A stretch of 64,000 nt of DNA from Rhodococcus qingshengii (lineage in GTDB: Bacteria; Actinomycetota; Actinomycetes; Mycobacteriales; Mycobacteriaceae): assembly GCF_021025955.1 (NCBI RefSeq), contig NZ_JAJNCL010000004.1, forward strand, positions 369,371 to 433,370. Direction: 5' to 3'. Both the position numbers and the translations under genes were made by a program. This document shows positions 16,326-24,489 of this stretch, piece by piece (position 1 is the first letter of the stretch; the number at the start of each line of letters is the position of its first letter). The notes under the pieces were generated by a model that worked only from the letters and a program-made list of their open reading frames with translations, ran no database searches and was not told the DNA's origin.

Positions 16326-17360
16326 TCAGGGGTGCCGAAGTATCGCGCCGTATCCGTCGGCGAGAACCAGGCGTTCGTCGATCTGTACCAGTTCGGTGCC
16401 GGTCCGGATTGCGATGTAGGGGAGTACGCGATCGGCGGGCCCGATCAACTTTCCACTCGTGACTTCCTTGTCGTCAGGGTCGGTGAGCAGCAGCGTCTCG
16501 ACCTTGCCCTGCTCGAGTGCGTCGAGGACGCGTGCGGTCCCGTCGATGGAGAGGCCGGAGTCCCGTCCCTGCTCTGCGGCGTAGCGTTCGGTTTCCGTAT
16601 CCATCCTGCGCAGCCGCTGCGTGTCGATCAGTTCACGAATAGACTTCGACACCTCTGCGGGTGTCGAACCGACTGAACGCGAACCCTTTTCGACGTCCAC
16701 CACCCGTAGCGTCGACGGTAGGAGCTGAGCAAAAGCTTTGCGTGACTGAACTTCTCCGATCACGACTACCAGTGCAACCTTGTGTTCACGGGCGAGCGTC
16801 GCCGCGCGCTCCACGGCCTGGGTCAGATTCTTCCGGATGTTCTCCTCCACGAGGCTTTGGCTGTCGGTGTACCGCTCCTGACCGCCGACGTGTGCCTTGT
16901 GGACCGGGAAGCCGTCGCCGTCGACCGATTCGCCGTACACGTCACGCCCGCGGGCATCACGCACGCACAGGTCTGCGCCAGCGTGGTCGACCTTGGCGAT
17001 GAGGAACGGCTCGGTGTCGTATCCGTGTGCGATCAGTGGAATCAGGTAGGGCAACTCGCCTAAGGTTGCGATGGTCGATCCGGCAGGTTCGAGCAGAATG
17101 TCGTCGATCAGAACGGCCTCCGGCGTGGCGACGATCGCCCGCCCGGCGCGCCCCGAGATTCCGTGATGGTTGTCCTTCACCTCGTCCAGCCGTGCGATCA
17201 GTGTTTCGGATGCGCCCTGTTTCGAGAGTTGGTTGCGCATCGAGCGCCATTCGAGTTCGAAGCGCTCGCGCGCATCCTCGCGGTTGCGGACGTCCTCGAA
17301 GTACACGGAGGCAAACGGGCCGTCACTCGAACCGACCTTCTTCAGTCGCCCAGCATGCAT
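16326..17360 (-). CDS. Rv2629-like protein (bacterial eRF1-like, bAERF family)
   Basis: A 344-residue cytoplasmic protein of the type of M. tuberculosis Rv2629. Visible features include S-V-Y-F-E-D-V-R-N near residue 18, a V-H-K-A-H-V-G-G-Q-E-R-Y segment near 155, an H-K-V-A-L-V-V-V-I-G-E-V strand near 195, and a C-terminal L7Ae-like part with E-T-L-L-L-T-D near 285. The bAERF families are related to archaeal/eukaryal release factor eRF1 and are suspected to act on stalled ribosomes or tRNA-linked peptides; Rv2629 is associated with dormancy. ATG 17360 has GGGAGCC upstream. Confidence 0.8.
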   Translation of the reverse strand: MHAGRLKKVGSSDGPFASVYFEDVRNREDARERFELEWRSMRNQLSKQGASETLIARLDEVKDNHHGISGRAGRAIVATPEAVLIDDILLEPAGSTIATLGELPYLIPLIAHGYDTEPFLIAKVDHAGADLCVRDARGRDVYGESVDGDGFPVHKAHVGGQERYTDSQSLVEENIRKNLTQAVERAATLAREHKVALVVVIGEVQSRKAFAQLLPSTLRVVDVEKGSRSVGSTPAEVSKSIRELIDTQRLRRMDTETERYAAEQGRDSGLSIDGTARVLDALEQGKVETLLLTDPDDKEVTSGKLIGPADRVLPYIAIRTGTELVQIDERLVLADGYGAILRHP

Positions 17361-17468
17361 GTCGGCTCCCTTCTGTAGTGGTCCTATGCCGCGTACCCGA
17401 CAACCGGGGATTCGACACGACCGCTTTCAGTTCGCACGTTTGTTCGACTGCTGGTACTGTCTGTGAAC

Positions 17469-17506
17469 GTGAGGGTGGTGCAGAGGGAAGCCTGCATCAC
17501 CCTCAC
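17469..17506. terminator. Hairpin in the Rv2629-like promoter region
   Basis: GTGAGGGTGGTGCA pairs with TGCATCACCCTCAC with one G-T pair across a 10-nt loop. It lies 40 bp past the M48 terminator and 109 bp before the Rv2629-like start; it may be a second terminator or a leader hairpin. Confidence 0.45.
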
Positions 17507-17516
17507 ACCAAGAACT

Positions 17517-17554
17517 CGGGACCTGCCGTCGACTGCCTTCGGTGGCAGGTCCCG
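17517..17554 (-). terminator. Terminator of the M48 protease gene
   Basis: A perfect 11-bp stem, CGGGACCTGCC / GGCAGGTCCCG, lies 8 bp after the M48 stop codon on the minus strand, followed by AGTTCTTGGTGT. Confidence 0.75.
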
Positions 17555-17561
17555 ATTCTGC

Positions 17562-18644
17562 TCACTCGGCGTCGTTGGCGCCCTTTGATCTGTCGGAAGT
17601 CTTGCGCCAGTGGGTAAATCGTTCCTTGATATCCGACGCCACGTCGCCAACGCCGTTTCCGACGGCGCCGACCGCGCCGCCCAGTCCGCTGCCGATGTCG
17701 CGCACCATACGGATCAGAGGGTCTTCTGATTCATCGAAGTTCTGCTTGTAAGTCTTGGCCGCATTCTTGAACTCGTCGCTGATCTTCGCTCCGTCGTCTT
17801 CTCCTCGCCGCGGGTAGTTTCCGCGCAGAATTGCGGCGTAGTCTCCGCTGTCGACCCACTTCTTGAGTTCTGCGGCGCGAAGTACCGAGAACGGGTGCGA
17901 GAGCAGTTCGATGTTGAGGAGCTTGAGTACACCGTCGCGGAGGTCGCCACTGGCGTCGTACTCGGCAGCCTGGGCCAAGAATGCGTCGATGTCGATTTCA
18001 CTGACTCGGGATCCGCCTGCCAATTTCATCTGGACGCGGATCGCTGTGTGGACGTCTTGCCCGCACAGCAGTCCGGCGCGATCACCGGACAGCTCGGACT
18101 TGCGCTGCCATTCCATGAGGGCCGCGATGATCGCGCGCAGGGCCCACCCGCCGACGGGCAACCAGCCGATGGTTCCGGCAAGTCGCATCAAATGCATCAA
18201 GATGGTGCGATACACCGCATGGCCGGACAGTGCGTGGCCGAGTTCGTGGCCGATGATGAACCGCTGCTCCTCGTAGTTCATCACGTCCAGTAGGCCGGTC
18301 GTGACCACCATGAACGGCTTGTCCATGCCGATGGTGAAGGCGTTGACCATCGGGGTTTGGAGCACGAACAACTCTGGTGTCTCGTCGGCCTGCAGAATGT
18401 CGACGCAGTCGCGTCGCAGATCGTTGAGGTCGCTGAACTGGCGTTCGTCGACTCGCACGGACGTGGCGAGATACATGAGGCGATGCTGACGTTCTTGGAG
18501 TAGACCGGACAGCGTCCGCAGAACAGTGTCGAACCCCCGAAGCGTCCGGAGCGTCACCAATGCGGCCCGATCGGCTGGGTGTTCCCACGCACGCGAGCTG
18601 ATGTCCGGGAACTCGATTCGGGTGCGATCTGGTGCAGTGGTCAT
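17562..18644 (-). CDS. M48 family zinc metallopeptidase
   Basis: A 360-residue protein with the zincin motif H-E-L-G-H at 133-137 inside F-I-I-G-H-E-L-G-H-A-L-S-G-H, and a third ligand Glu in K-S-E-L-S-G-D-R-A near 183. A hydrophobic segment follows the active site (about 150-178), as in HtpX-like enzymes. The C-terminal 70 residues are charged with a Gly-rich G-S-G-L-G-G-A-V-G-A-V-G. M48 proteases serve membrane-protein quality control. The gene is flanked by its own terminator and a short promoter gap of 77 bp. Confidence 0.9.
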   Translation of the reverse strand: MTTAPDRTRIEFPDISSRAWEHPADRAALVTLRTLRGFDTVLRTLSGLLQERQHRLMYLATSVRVDERQFSDLNDLRRDCVDILQADETPELFVLQTPMVNAFTIGMDKPFMVVTTGLLDVMNYEEQRFIIGHELGHALSGHAVYRTILMHLMRLAGTIGWLPVGGWALRAIIAALMEWQRKSELSGDRAGLLCGQDVHTAIRVQMKLAGGSRVSEIDIDAFLAQAAEYDASGDLRDGVLKLLNIELLSHPFSVLRAAELKKWVDSGDYAAILRGNYPRRGEDDGAKISDEFKNAAKTYKQNFDESEDPLIRMVRDIGSGLGGAVGAVGNGVGDVASDIKERFTHWRKTSDRSKGANDAE

Positions 18645-18721
18645 GGTGGCCCCTCACTTCGATGTGTGTCGACTCACCTCCAGGGTAACGACTAGTCGGT
18701 TTAGCGTGGATTTTCGGCAGT

Positions 18722-18925
18722 TCATTCGGTCGGTTGAGGAAGCGTGCAATCCGTCACTTTGGGATTGACGCCGAAGTAGTTCAGCGGGCCGGCGATGACG
18801 GTGAGCGCGATGGTCCCGACCCCGGCACAGTTGGTCGGCGAACTGCTGTAGTAACCGCGCTGGCCGGCCGCGACGGCCCCGACGATCAGCCAGATCAGAA
18901 CGATCAGGGTCACAATTCTCATCAT
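18722..18925 (-). CDS. Small membrane/secreted protein, 67 aa
   Basis: Starts M-M-R-I-V-T-L-I-V-L-I-W-L-I-V-G-A-V-A-A-G-Q-R-G-Y-Y, a single hydrophobic helix, followed by a short outside part with two cysteines (T-N-C-A-G-V-G, V-T-D-C-T-L) that could pair. Gly/Pro and the pattern A-L-T-V-I-A-G-P-L-N-Y-F-G look conserved rather than random, and codon use fits the neighbours. Small proteins of this appearance are widespread in actinobacteria without known function. Confidence 0.7.
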   Translation of the reverse strand: MMRIVTLIVLIWLIVGAVAAGQRGYYSSSPTNCAGVGTIALTVIAGPLNYFGVNPKVTDCTLPQPTE

Positions 18926-19070
18926 GGCGTGCTCGATTCTTCAAATATTTTGGTGCCCAGCGAAATACCCGGTCAGAGTGGGTATGAAACGCTCGGCCGA
19001 CGGGTATCCATGGTGTATGCGGCCCGAGGCGGGCGTATCCGCCCGAGTGAACGCACTGAAGGAGCTTGTC

Positions 19071-19226
19071 ATGATCATCCTCGGCGTAATCCTGCTGATA
19101 ATCGGTTTCGTGGTGAACATTCCGATCCTGTGGACGATTGGTGTCGTCTTGCTGGTGATCGGAATCATCCTGTACGCGCTGGGCGCGGCCGGGCATGCCG
19201 TCGGTGGTCGGCGGCATTACTACTGA
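19071..19226 (+). CDS. DUF6131-type 51-aa membrane protein
   Basis: From ATG 19071 with a good AAGGAG site eight bases upstream. The product is two short transmembrane helices (M-I-I-L-G-V-I-L-L-I-I-G-F-V and I-L-W-T-I-G-V-V-L-L-V-I-G) and a G-H-A-V-G-G-R-R tail. It is a paralogue of the protein at 60427 (same length, G-x-A-V-G-G-R tail). The last 7 bp overlap tail-to-tail with the YbdK gene. Stress-related membrane role is often guessed for such proteins; nothing here proves it. Confidence 0.8.
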   Translation: MIILGVILLIIGFVVNIPILWTIGVVLLVIGIILYALGAAGHAVGGRRHYY

Positions 19227-20398
19227 TCCGGAGTCGGCCCGCCATGCGTATCCATGCCCGCCTGCGCGGTCGGGAGGGTGCGTCGAACGGCGCGCGCGAT
19301 CAGTTCCCGAAGGCAGACCTGGCGCAGCGTTCGATGTTGCCAGTCGCTGCCGCTACCGGTGACCAACTTGCGGCGCAGCGCCGACTCCACACTCGCGTAC
19401 TCACCTGTCTCGTCGAGTGAGTCGCGGAGATGGATCAGGAGTCGATGAAACATCTCCGTGGCCGAAATTCTGTGTGCGGTAACCGGATCGATCAGCTTTC
19501 CTAGGATGCCCTCCTTTGCAGACACCCATGTCGCGATGCGAAGACGCTCGAGAGAAGCACGCGATGCGGGGACGCCGTTGTCTACGGCGCGCAGAGCAGT
19601 GGCGACCAGAGCACGCACAAGTGTCGCAAGCAGCACGGCATCGTCGACCGTCGGTTGAACGTCGCAGACCCGGATCTCGACTGTCGGTAGGTGGCAGGAC
19701 GGTCGGATATCCCAGTAGGCCATCCGCTTGTCGAGCATCACTCCGCAATCCACCATCATCGCGACCGCGGTGTCGAAATCGTCGGCGGTCTCGAAGAACG
19801 GCGGCGGTCCGGCGACGGGCCACCTGGACCATTGAACCGCCCGCCAACTCGAGAAGTCTGTGTCGACTCCTTGGTGAATACGGGAATTGGCGCTCAGGGC
19901 AAGCAAGGCCGGCAGCCAGATGCGCACGTGATTGCAGACCTGCACTGCCTCTGCTCGATCAGCGACGCCTACATGGATGTGGCAACCGCAGATGCTCTGT
20001 TCGGCAGCGAGGGCGCCGAAGTGTTGCCCCATCTGCCGGTAGCGAGGCGAGTCGCTTATCGCGAAACGCGAAGGCCCCGACAGCGGTGCACCGACTGCCA
20101 ACAGTCTGCAGCCGTTCGACTCGGCCGCTTCCCCCGCGAGCCGACGCATGTCGATCAAGTGGGTTCGGAGTTCGTCGATGCTTCGGCACACGGGAGAGTT
20201 GGTCTCGACTTGGCACCGGGACAGTTCGAGCTGAAGATCCAAACCGAGTGTCGACGCGGTTTCCGCAACCGCGGCACTGTCGGTGGACGGCAACCACGAT
20301 GTCGGGTCGACGAGGATGAATTCTTCTTCGACGCCGACGGTCGGGGCGTTCGATTCGTAGCGGCCAGCGGTGGATCCAGTCGAGCAGGTGGCGCTCAT
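19220..20398 (-). CDS. ybdK: Carboxylate-amine ligase YbdK (glutamate-cysteine ligase type 2)
   Basis: A 392-residue cytoplasmic enzyme with V-G-V-E-E-E-F-I-L-V-D at about 21-31, G-C-H-I-H-V-G near 137-143, and an R-P-S-C-H-L-P-T-V-E-I-R-V-C-D segment near 250. These are marks of the GCS2/YbdK family, which can ligate glutamate and cysteine weakly in vitro; actinobacteria use mycothiol rather than glutathione, so its real substrate is uncertain. ATG 20398. A terminator-like hairpin and candidate structured RNA lie directly upstream (20445-20627). Confidence 0.9.
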   Translation of the reverse strand: MSATCSTGSTAGRYESNAPTVGVEEEFILVDPTSWLPSTDSAAVAETASTLGLDLQLELSRCQVETNSPVCRSIDELRTHLIDMRRLAGEAAESNGCRLLAVGAPLSGPSRFAISDSPRYRQMGQHFGALAAEQSICGCHIHVGVADRAEAVQVCNHVRIWLPALLALSANSRIHQGVDTDFSSWRAVQWSRWPVAGPPPFFETADDFDTAVAMMVDCGVMLDKRMAYWDIRPSCHLPTVEIRVCDVQPTVDDAVLLATLVRALVATALRAVDNGVPASRASLERLRIATWVSAKEGILGKLIDPVTAHRISATEMFHRLLIHLRDSLDETGEYASVESALRRKLVTGSGSDWQHRTLRQVCLRELIARAVRRTLPTAQAGMDTHGGPTPDQ

Positions 20399-20444
20399 GT
20401 TCGCGTCTACCCGGTCGGTGGAAGGCGGAAACAGACACGAGGAA

Positions 20445-20627
20445 GCCCCGTTCTCGTCGGGAGAACGGGGCCTGTGGTCGGTCTTGCCAACATCTCGGAA
20501 GCGTCAACGAGCCCTTGCGCGCCGTGTGAATCTGGGGACTGGCGTGCCTGGGAAAACGTACTGTGCCGGACTCGGTAAAACGAGCCCCCCAGGCATGTCT
20601 CACCCCCTATTTCACCCTCGGGTGAGA
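20445..20627 (-). ncRNA. Candidate structured RNA/leader upstream of ybdK
   Basis: Read on the minus strand this stretch folds into three helices: TCTCACCC with GGGTGAGA (20598-20605, 20620-20627); TGCCTGGG with CCCAGGCA (20545-20552, 20588-20595) enclosing a CTCG/CGAG hairpin; and last a perfect 11-bp GCCCCGTTCTC/GAGAACGGGGC stem (20445-20455, 20461-20471) followed by TTCCTCGTGTCTGTTT. The order aptamer-like part then terminator-like hairpin, 47 bp before the ybdK start, resembles a riboswitch or attenuator. I recognise no known class. A stand-alone small RNA is equally possible. Confidence 0.35.
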
Positions 20628-20639
20628 TTGCCCGCCCAC

Positions 20640-21312
20640 CCGTCGTAGAGGCTCGGATCGTGTCCCGAAGGGCCGCCGCCGTGCAGTCTCGGATACATCG
20701 GTGCGGGTTCGCATTTATCGAGCTGGTTCCGGAGAAATGCGAACGCATCTAAACTAACGTCCAGCATTGGGGTTGTTTGAAGTTTTGACGAAGTTCGAGC
20801 TACGGCGGGACGGCCGATATATGACCAGCTAATTGCGTGCACAGTATCATTTGAAACTCTCGAATTTCTGAACTGGTATTGCGTTCGATCAGCGGAAATC
20901 GCTAGTGGTTACATGTGAAATCCAAAGCTGAGGCGACGTACCAAGGATAGTGCTGCAATCGATTCGTTATCGCGGTCGAGGTTCCGATAGAGTTGCATAC
21001 CTCCTGTGTCGAAACTTCGTCTACCTTGCAGTCTCTGGTTGAGGCTTTCGCCAAGAATATCTATCGGAATCGACGCGCCCAGAAATTTTTCTCAAAAATT
21101 ACCCACCTGTGAATTGGGAACTATTCGTAGGTTGCGGGCAATGGGAATATTGCTAGTGGGGCTGTTATTTGCGGCAATTTGCTCACATCTTGCTGAGTGG
21201 GGCATTTCAGTCGAAGTGTTGCCTGGTCGAGAAATAACTTCATTGATGCTTTACATTGGGAATTGCACGATGCACGTTTCATCCTCCAGTGTTAAACGAA
21301 AGGACGAACGCA
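20640..21312. other. Gene-poor, A/T-richer stretch
   Basis: About 670 bp whose base composition is visibly lower in G+C than its neighbours. A plus-strand frame from GTG 21006 to 21320 overlaps the start of the 33-residue protein and lacks a ribosome site; I do not call it. The right end must hold the promoter of the small protein. The low G+C and lack of genes fit either a regulatory region or old foreign DNA. Confidence 0.5.
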
Positions 21313-21414
21313 ATGGGTAGCTTGGAAGATTTCGACATCGCGACACTTCTTCAGAAGGTCATCGCATTCTTCGACGGATTCTCGTCGGACGAGACTGAGC
21401 CTCCCACGGGCTAA
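21313..21414 (+). CDS. 33-residue acidic amphipathic protein
   Basis: ATG 21313 follows AAAGGAC at good spacing. The product begins M-G-S-L-E-D-F-D-I-A-T-L-L-Q-K-V-I-A-F-F-D-G-F, an amphipathic helix, and ends S-S-D-E-T-E-P-P-T-G. It has no signal peptide. A strong terminator follows 12 bp after the stop, so the transcript seems to be dedicated to it. Size, acidity and helix resemble the PorH/PorA-type cell-wall channel peptides of corynebacteria, which also lack signal sequences; this is resemblance in character, not proven homology. A pore, toxin-like or regulatory peptide are alternatives. Confidence 0.55.
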   Translation: MGSLEDFDIATLLQKVIAFFDGFSSDETEPPTG

Positions 21415-21426
21415 GACTTACCGAAG

Positions 21427-21462
21427 CCGCTGCGCATCCTGGTGACACCGGGTGCGCAGCGG
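21427..21462 (+). terminator. Strong terminator after the 33-aa gene
   Basis: CCGCTGCGCA pairs perfectly with TGCGCAGCGG (21427-21436, 21453-21462); the 16-nt interior folds further (CCTGGT/ACCGGG). TTCTCT follows. Confidence 0.85.
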
Positions 21463-21564
21463 TTCTCTGTATCCGGACCTCATCTGTCAACCAGCCTGCG
21501 ACCGAGTTCGGCATCTCGGCCGGGGCGGTCTCAGCTTGCACATCGGCGCGAGCTGGAACGATCT

Positions 21565-21593
21565 TTGTCACATAAAATGTTAGGTATTACATA
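21565..21593 (+). promoter_or_regulatory. Promoter and operator of the GntR gene
   Basis: TTGTCA (21565-21570), a 17-bp spacer and TACATA (21588-21593) form a good sigma-70-type promoter 30 bp before the GntR start. The motif AGGTATTACA (21582-21591) overlaps the -10 box, within a larger ATGT-N8-ACAT palindrome (21577-21592). The same motif in the same place occurs in the operon promoter at 32921-32950, which suggests that the GntR protein represses both. Confidence 0.7.
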
Positions 21594-21623
21594 TTGGACA
21601 TCGATGGGTATTAGGGTGCAGGT

Positions 21624-22349
21624 ATGGGGACGAAGCAGCCGGCCGGTTCAAGCGCAGATCGTAGTACCGGCGACGAAAAGCAGAGTGCCGTATTCCAACC
21701 ACTGGCACGGACCAGCTTGCGAAGCGATGCCACGAGACTGCTTCGGGCCCGGATCTCCAGCGGTGAACTGGAGTCCGGCCGGCTCTACGCGATCGGCGAC
21801 ATCGCAGCGCAGCTCGAGGTCTCGCCCACCCCGGTACGCGAGGCTCTCCTCGATCTGAAGAGCCAAGGCCTCATCGAGATGGTGAGGAACCGCGGCTTTC
21901 GCATCGTCGAACTGACGGATGACGAACTCGCGGAGATCGTCGAAATCCGGCTGATGCTCGAGCCACCTGCAATGGCGAAGGTTGCCGTGCTCGAACCCCC
22001 GTTGGATCTCACCGATCTCTGGACGCTGAGCAAGCGCGTCGAGAACGCCGCGGCCGAGGGGGATCTGGTCTCATTCCTGACCCTGGACAAGGACTTCCAC
22101 CTGGAACTCTTGGCTGCACTGGGTAACGCACGGCTGGTCAAGGTGGTGGAGCAGTTGCGCGATCAGACTCGCCTGTCCGGGCTAAAAGGCATTGCAGGCA
22201 GCAAGGACTTGGTCGGGTCGGCTCGGGAGCATGATCAACTCCTGCAGGCGTTGGAATCACGAGATCCGGTTGCGGCCGAAGCTGTCATGACTGCACACCT
22301 CCACCACGTCAGCGGGTTGTGGGCCGGACGCTCCGAAAAGTCCGACTGA
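21624..22349 (+). CDS. GntR family regulator, FCD (FadR-type) subfamily
   Basis: A 241-residue regulator. The winged helix spans about 28-95 (L-R-S-D-A-T-R-L-L-R, then V-S-P-T-P-V-R-E-A-L-L-D-L-K-S-Q-G-L-I-E), and the all-helical FCD ligand domain about 105-230, with metal/ligand residues of the type D-x-x-x-H (D-K-D-F-H-L-E-L near 150) and H (A-H-L-H-H-V near 228). FCD regulators sense small carboxylates or amino acids. It lies next to and convergent with the ten-gene peptide operon, whose promoter carries its putative operator, so it is the likely local regulator. It overlaps the DadA-like gene tail-to-tail by 41 bp. Confidence 0.9.
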   Translation: MGTKQPAGSSADRSTGDEKQSAVFQPLARTSLRSDATRLLRARISSGELESGRLYAIGDIAAQLEVSPTPVREALLDLKSQGLIEMVRNRGFRIVELTDDELAEIVEIRLMLEPPAMAKVAVLEPPLDLTDLWTLSKRVENAAAEGDLVSFLTLDKDFHLELLAALGNARLVKVVEQLRDQTRLSGLKGIAGSKDLVGSAREHDQLLQALESRDPVAAEAVMTAHLHHVSGLWAGRSEKSD

Positions 22350-23577
22350 AGCGGTCTGGCCCGAACACGCCGGCATAGGCAGGGAGGCTTCGGCCGAACA
22401 CGCTGCGAGCGACCAACTCTCCGGTGACGGGGCCGAGGGTTATACCCAGCATCGCGTGGCCGGTGGCGACAGTGACATTCGGATGGTGAGGTAAGCGACC
22501 GATGATGGGCATCCCGTCGGGTGTCATCGGGCGTAGCCCTGTCCACGGGACTGCATTCTGCGGAGGTTCCCAGTTGTCGAAATAGTCGGCTGCCGAGGTC
22601 AGTATGCCTTCGGCCCTTCGCTTGTCGATGTGTTCACTTCGGCCTCCGAATCCCATGGTGCCGGCCATTCGGGTCGCACCGGACAACGGGGTGACGGCAA
22701 CTTTGGCTTCCGACAGATACGACGCCCGAGTTCCGACGGGGAAAATCGGTGGAACGTCGAAACCGTAGCCTTTCCCGGATTGGACGGGGAGTGTGTACCC
22801 GAGTCCTCGCACCACGTCCGCGCTCCAAGCGCCTGCGGCGACCACAAAATGATCGGACGTCATCGGCCGTTCTGCTCCAGACGCCGTCACGTTACCGATG
22901 GAGTCTTCCGACAGCGTCAGTTCGGTGCCCTCCACGATCTCGACCCCGAGGCTCTCGCACTGTGTGATCAAGCTTTCGACGAAGGCTGCGGGGTCGAGGA
23001 ATCTCTCGTGGGGACAGACGATCCCACCGACAACCGAGCTCGAGAGTCCCGGCATCAGCTGAGTCGTTCGGGCACTGGTGAGTACGTCGAATTCGTCACC
23101 GCCGAGTGCACGCACCAGCGTCATTTCTTCGGCGTGGGAGTCGAGCGACTTCTGTGTGCGAAACAGCTGCACCAATCCGGATCGGTGGTTTTCGAACTGA
23201 AGCCCAGTGCGCTCGAGTTCGTCGAAAAGCTCGAAAGTCCGATGATTGAGTGCCATCAGATTTCGCAGACCGGATTCGAATCTCGTTGTGGTGCAGTTGC
23301 GAAGCATCGCAATCAAGAAGGAGGCAAGGCGAGGGTCGCGGCTGGGGCTGATGTACAGCGGGCTGTCAGGACGCAGCATCCACTTCAACGATTGGGTCAG
23401 TACTCCGGGGGCAGGGACGGGGGCTGACATGCTCGGGACGACCCACCCGGCGTTATGGCTCGACGCGCCGGTTCCCGCAACCCGCGCGTCGACTACACAC
23501 ACGTCGGCTCCCTCGGCACCTAAGGCCAGCGCCGAGCACAACCCGATCGAACCTGCACCGATAACGGTCACTCTCAT
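22309..23577 (-). CDS. DadA-like FAD-dependent D-amino acid dehydrogenase
   Basis: A 422-residue flavoprotein. The dinucleotide motif V-I-G-A-G-S-I-G-L-C-S-A-L-A-L-G starts at residue 4, followed by V-D-A-R and S-S-H-N-A-G-W-V-V-P-S, as in DadA. Near the C-terminus are W-T-G-L-R-P-M-T-P-D-G-M-P-I-I-G and A-T-G-H-A-M-L-G-I-T-L-G-P, typical of the DAO superfamily. It would oxidise D-amino acids to keto acids and ammonia. It is the last gene of the operon, 13 bp after the D-aminopeptidase that would release its substrates. Confidence 0.88.
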   Translation of the reverse strand: MRVTVIGAGSIGLCSALALGAEGADVCVVDARVAGTGASSHNAGWVVPSMSAPVPAPGVLTQSLKWMLRPDSPLYISPSRDPRLASFLIAMLRNCTTTRFESGLRNLMALNHRTFELFDELERTGLQFENHRSGLVQLFRTQKSLDSHAEEMTLVRALGGDEFDVLTSARTTQLMPGLSSSVVGGIVCPHERFLDPAAFVESLITQCESLGVEIVEGTELTLSEDSIGNVTASGAERPMTSDHFVVAAGAWSADVVRGLGYTLPVQSGKGYGFDVPPIFPVGTRASYLSEAKVAVTPLSGATRMAGTMGFGGRSEHIDKRRAEGILTSAADYFDNWEPPQNAVPWTGLRPMTPDGMPIIGRLPHHPNVTVATGHAMLGITLGPVTGELVARSVFGRSLPAYAGVFGPDRFSRTFRSVRPTTR

Positions 23578-23590
23578 GGAAATTTGCCCT

Positions 23591-24437
23591 CTACTGACGG
23601 TTGGCGATCGTCATCTGTCCGCGGAGACCGGCAGATGCCAATTGATAGTTGACGGTGATCAGTCCGATGATGTCGTCGACGGTGTTCAAGCGATGCTCGA
23701 TGGTTCGATCTGACGTTCGCCGAGAACCTGGGACGCCCTCCGCCATCTCCGCAGCAGTTGTTGTCGGGTGAACGATTTCGAGTACCCACTCGTCGCGCAA
23801 CTCCGTCGTCTTCAACGAGTCACACTGTTGCACAACTCGTCTGGATGCATCGCGAATGGCTGCGCACGCCAGACTCGGCGGAAGCGAGTTGGTAGCAGAC
23901 CACCCGTGCGCCTGCTTCACCACGACGGTTTCGGTCGAAGGAGACGTAGCGCTGACCAACCCGCAGATCACGTCATCTCCAGTGACCCAAGCCGACCGGC
24001 ACGCCGTGAGTAGCCGCGTAGAGCGAGTTCACATCGCTTTCCGACACGGTCCTGCCGTCGAGACGAACATCCGTGAACAGAGCCGAGAACGTATGTGCCA
24101 GCACACCTGGACCACCAGCAGGAGCGTGGTAGCCAACAAAGAGGGCCACGTCGTGTTCAGCGGTGAGACCCTCTGCCATGCACTGCAGTTTCGGCGATCC
24201 GAACAGAACCCGCGTCCGCGGATCCAGTTCGGCGTGCAGCAGATTGTCCATCGTTCCATGACTGTCGTTGACCAGCACCGATTGCGCGCCCGCGTCGAAT
24301 GCTCCGGCGATTGCCGCGTTGGCCTCGGCCGTCATCAGTGCTTGCGCACGTTGGTATCCGTGACCTCCACGAACTATCTGGTCGAGCGTCGCAATTCCTG
24401 CGATGCCTTCCATGTCCACCGAAATGTAAACGTGCAT
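23591..24437 (-). pseudogene. M55 D-aminopeptidase (DppA type), frameshifted
   Basis: From ATG 24437 (GGAGA upstream) the product starts M-H-V-Y-I-S-V-D-M-E-G-I-A-G, the D-x-E metal ligands of family M55, with N-D-S-H-G-T-M-D-N near 60 and G-Y-H-A-P-A-G near 105. After G-V-P-V-G-L the frame runs into a stop at 23973. Dropping one base in a run of three (C at 23986-23988) restores V-T-G-D-D-V-I-C-G-L and about 125 more residues to 23591, giving the full family length of about 282. In Bacillus DppA cuts D-Ala-D-Ala peptides. It may be truly broken, or the base may be a sequencing error. Confidence 0.85.
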
Positions 24438-24489
24438 AGTGAGACTCTCCGTTTGTCGATTGTCTTCGTGACGACTCGGTCCGGGGTGG

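Noticed and set aside
21006..21320. 104-codon plus-strand frame before the 33-aa gene
   Set aside because: No ribosome site, no convincing start, runs into the start of the better-supported small gene.
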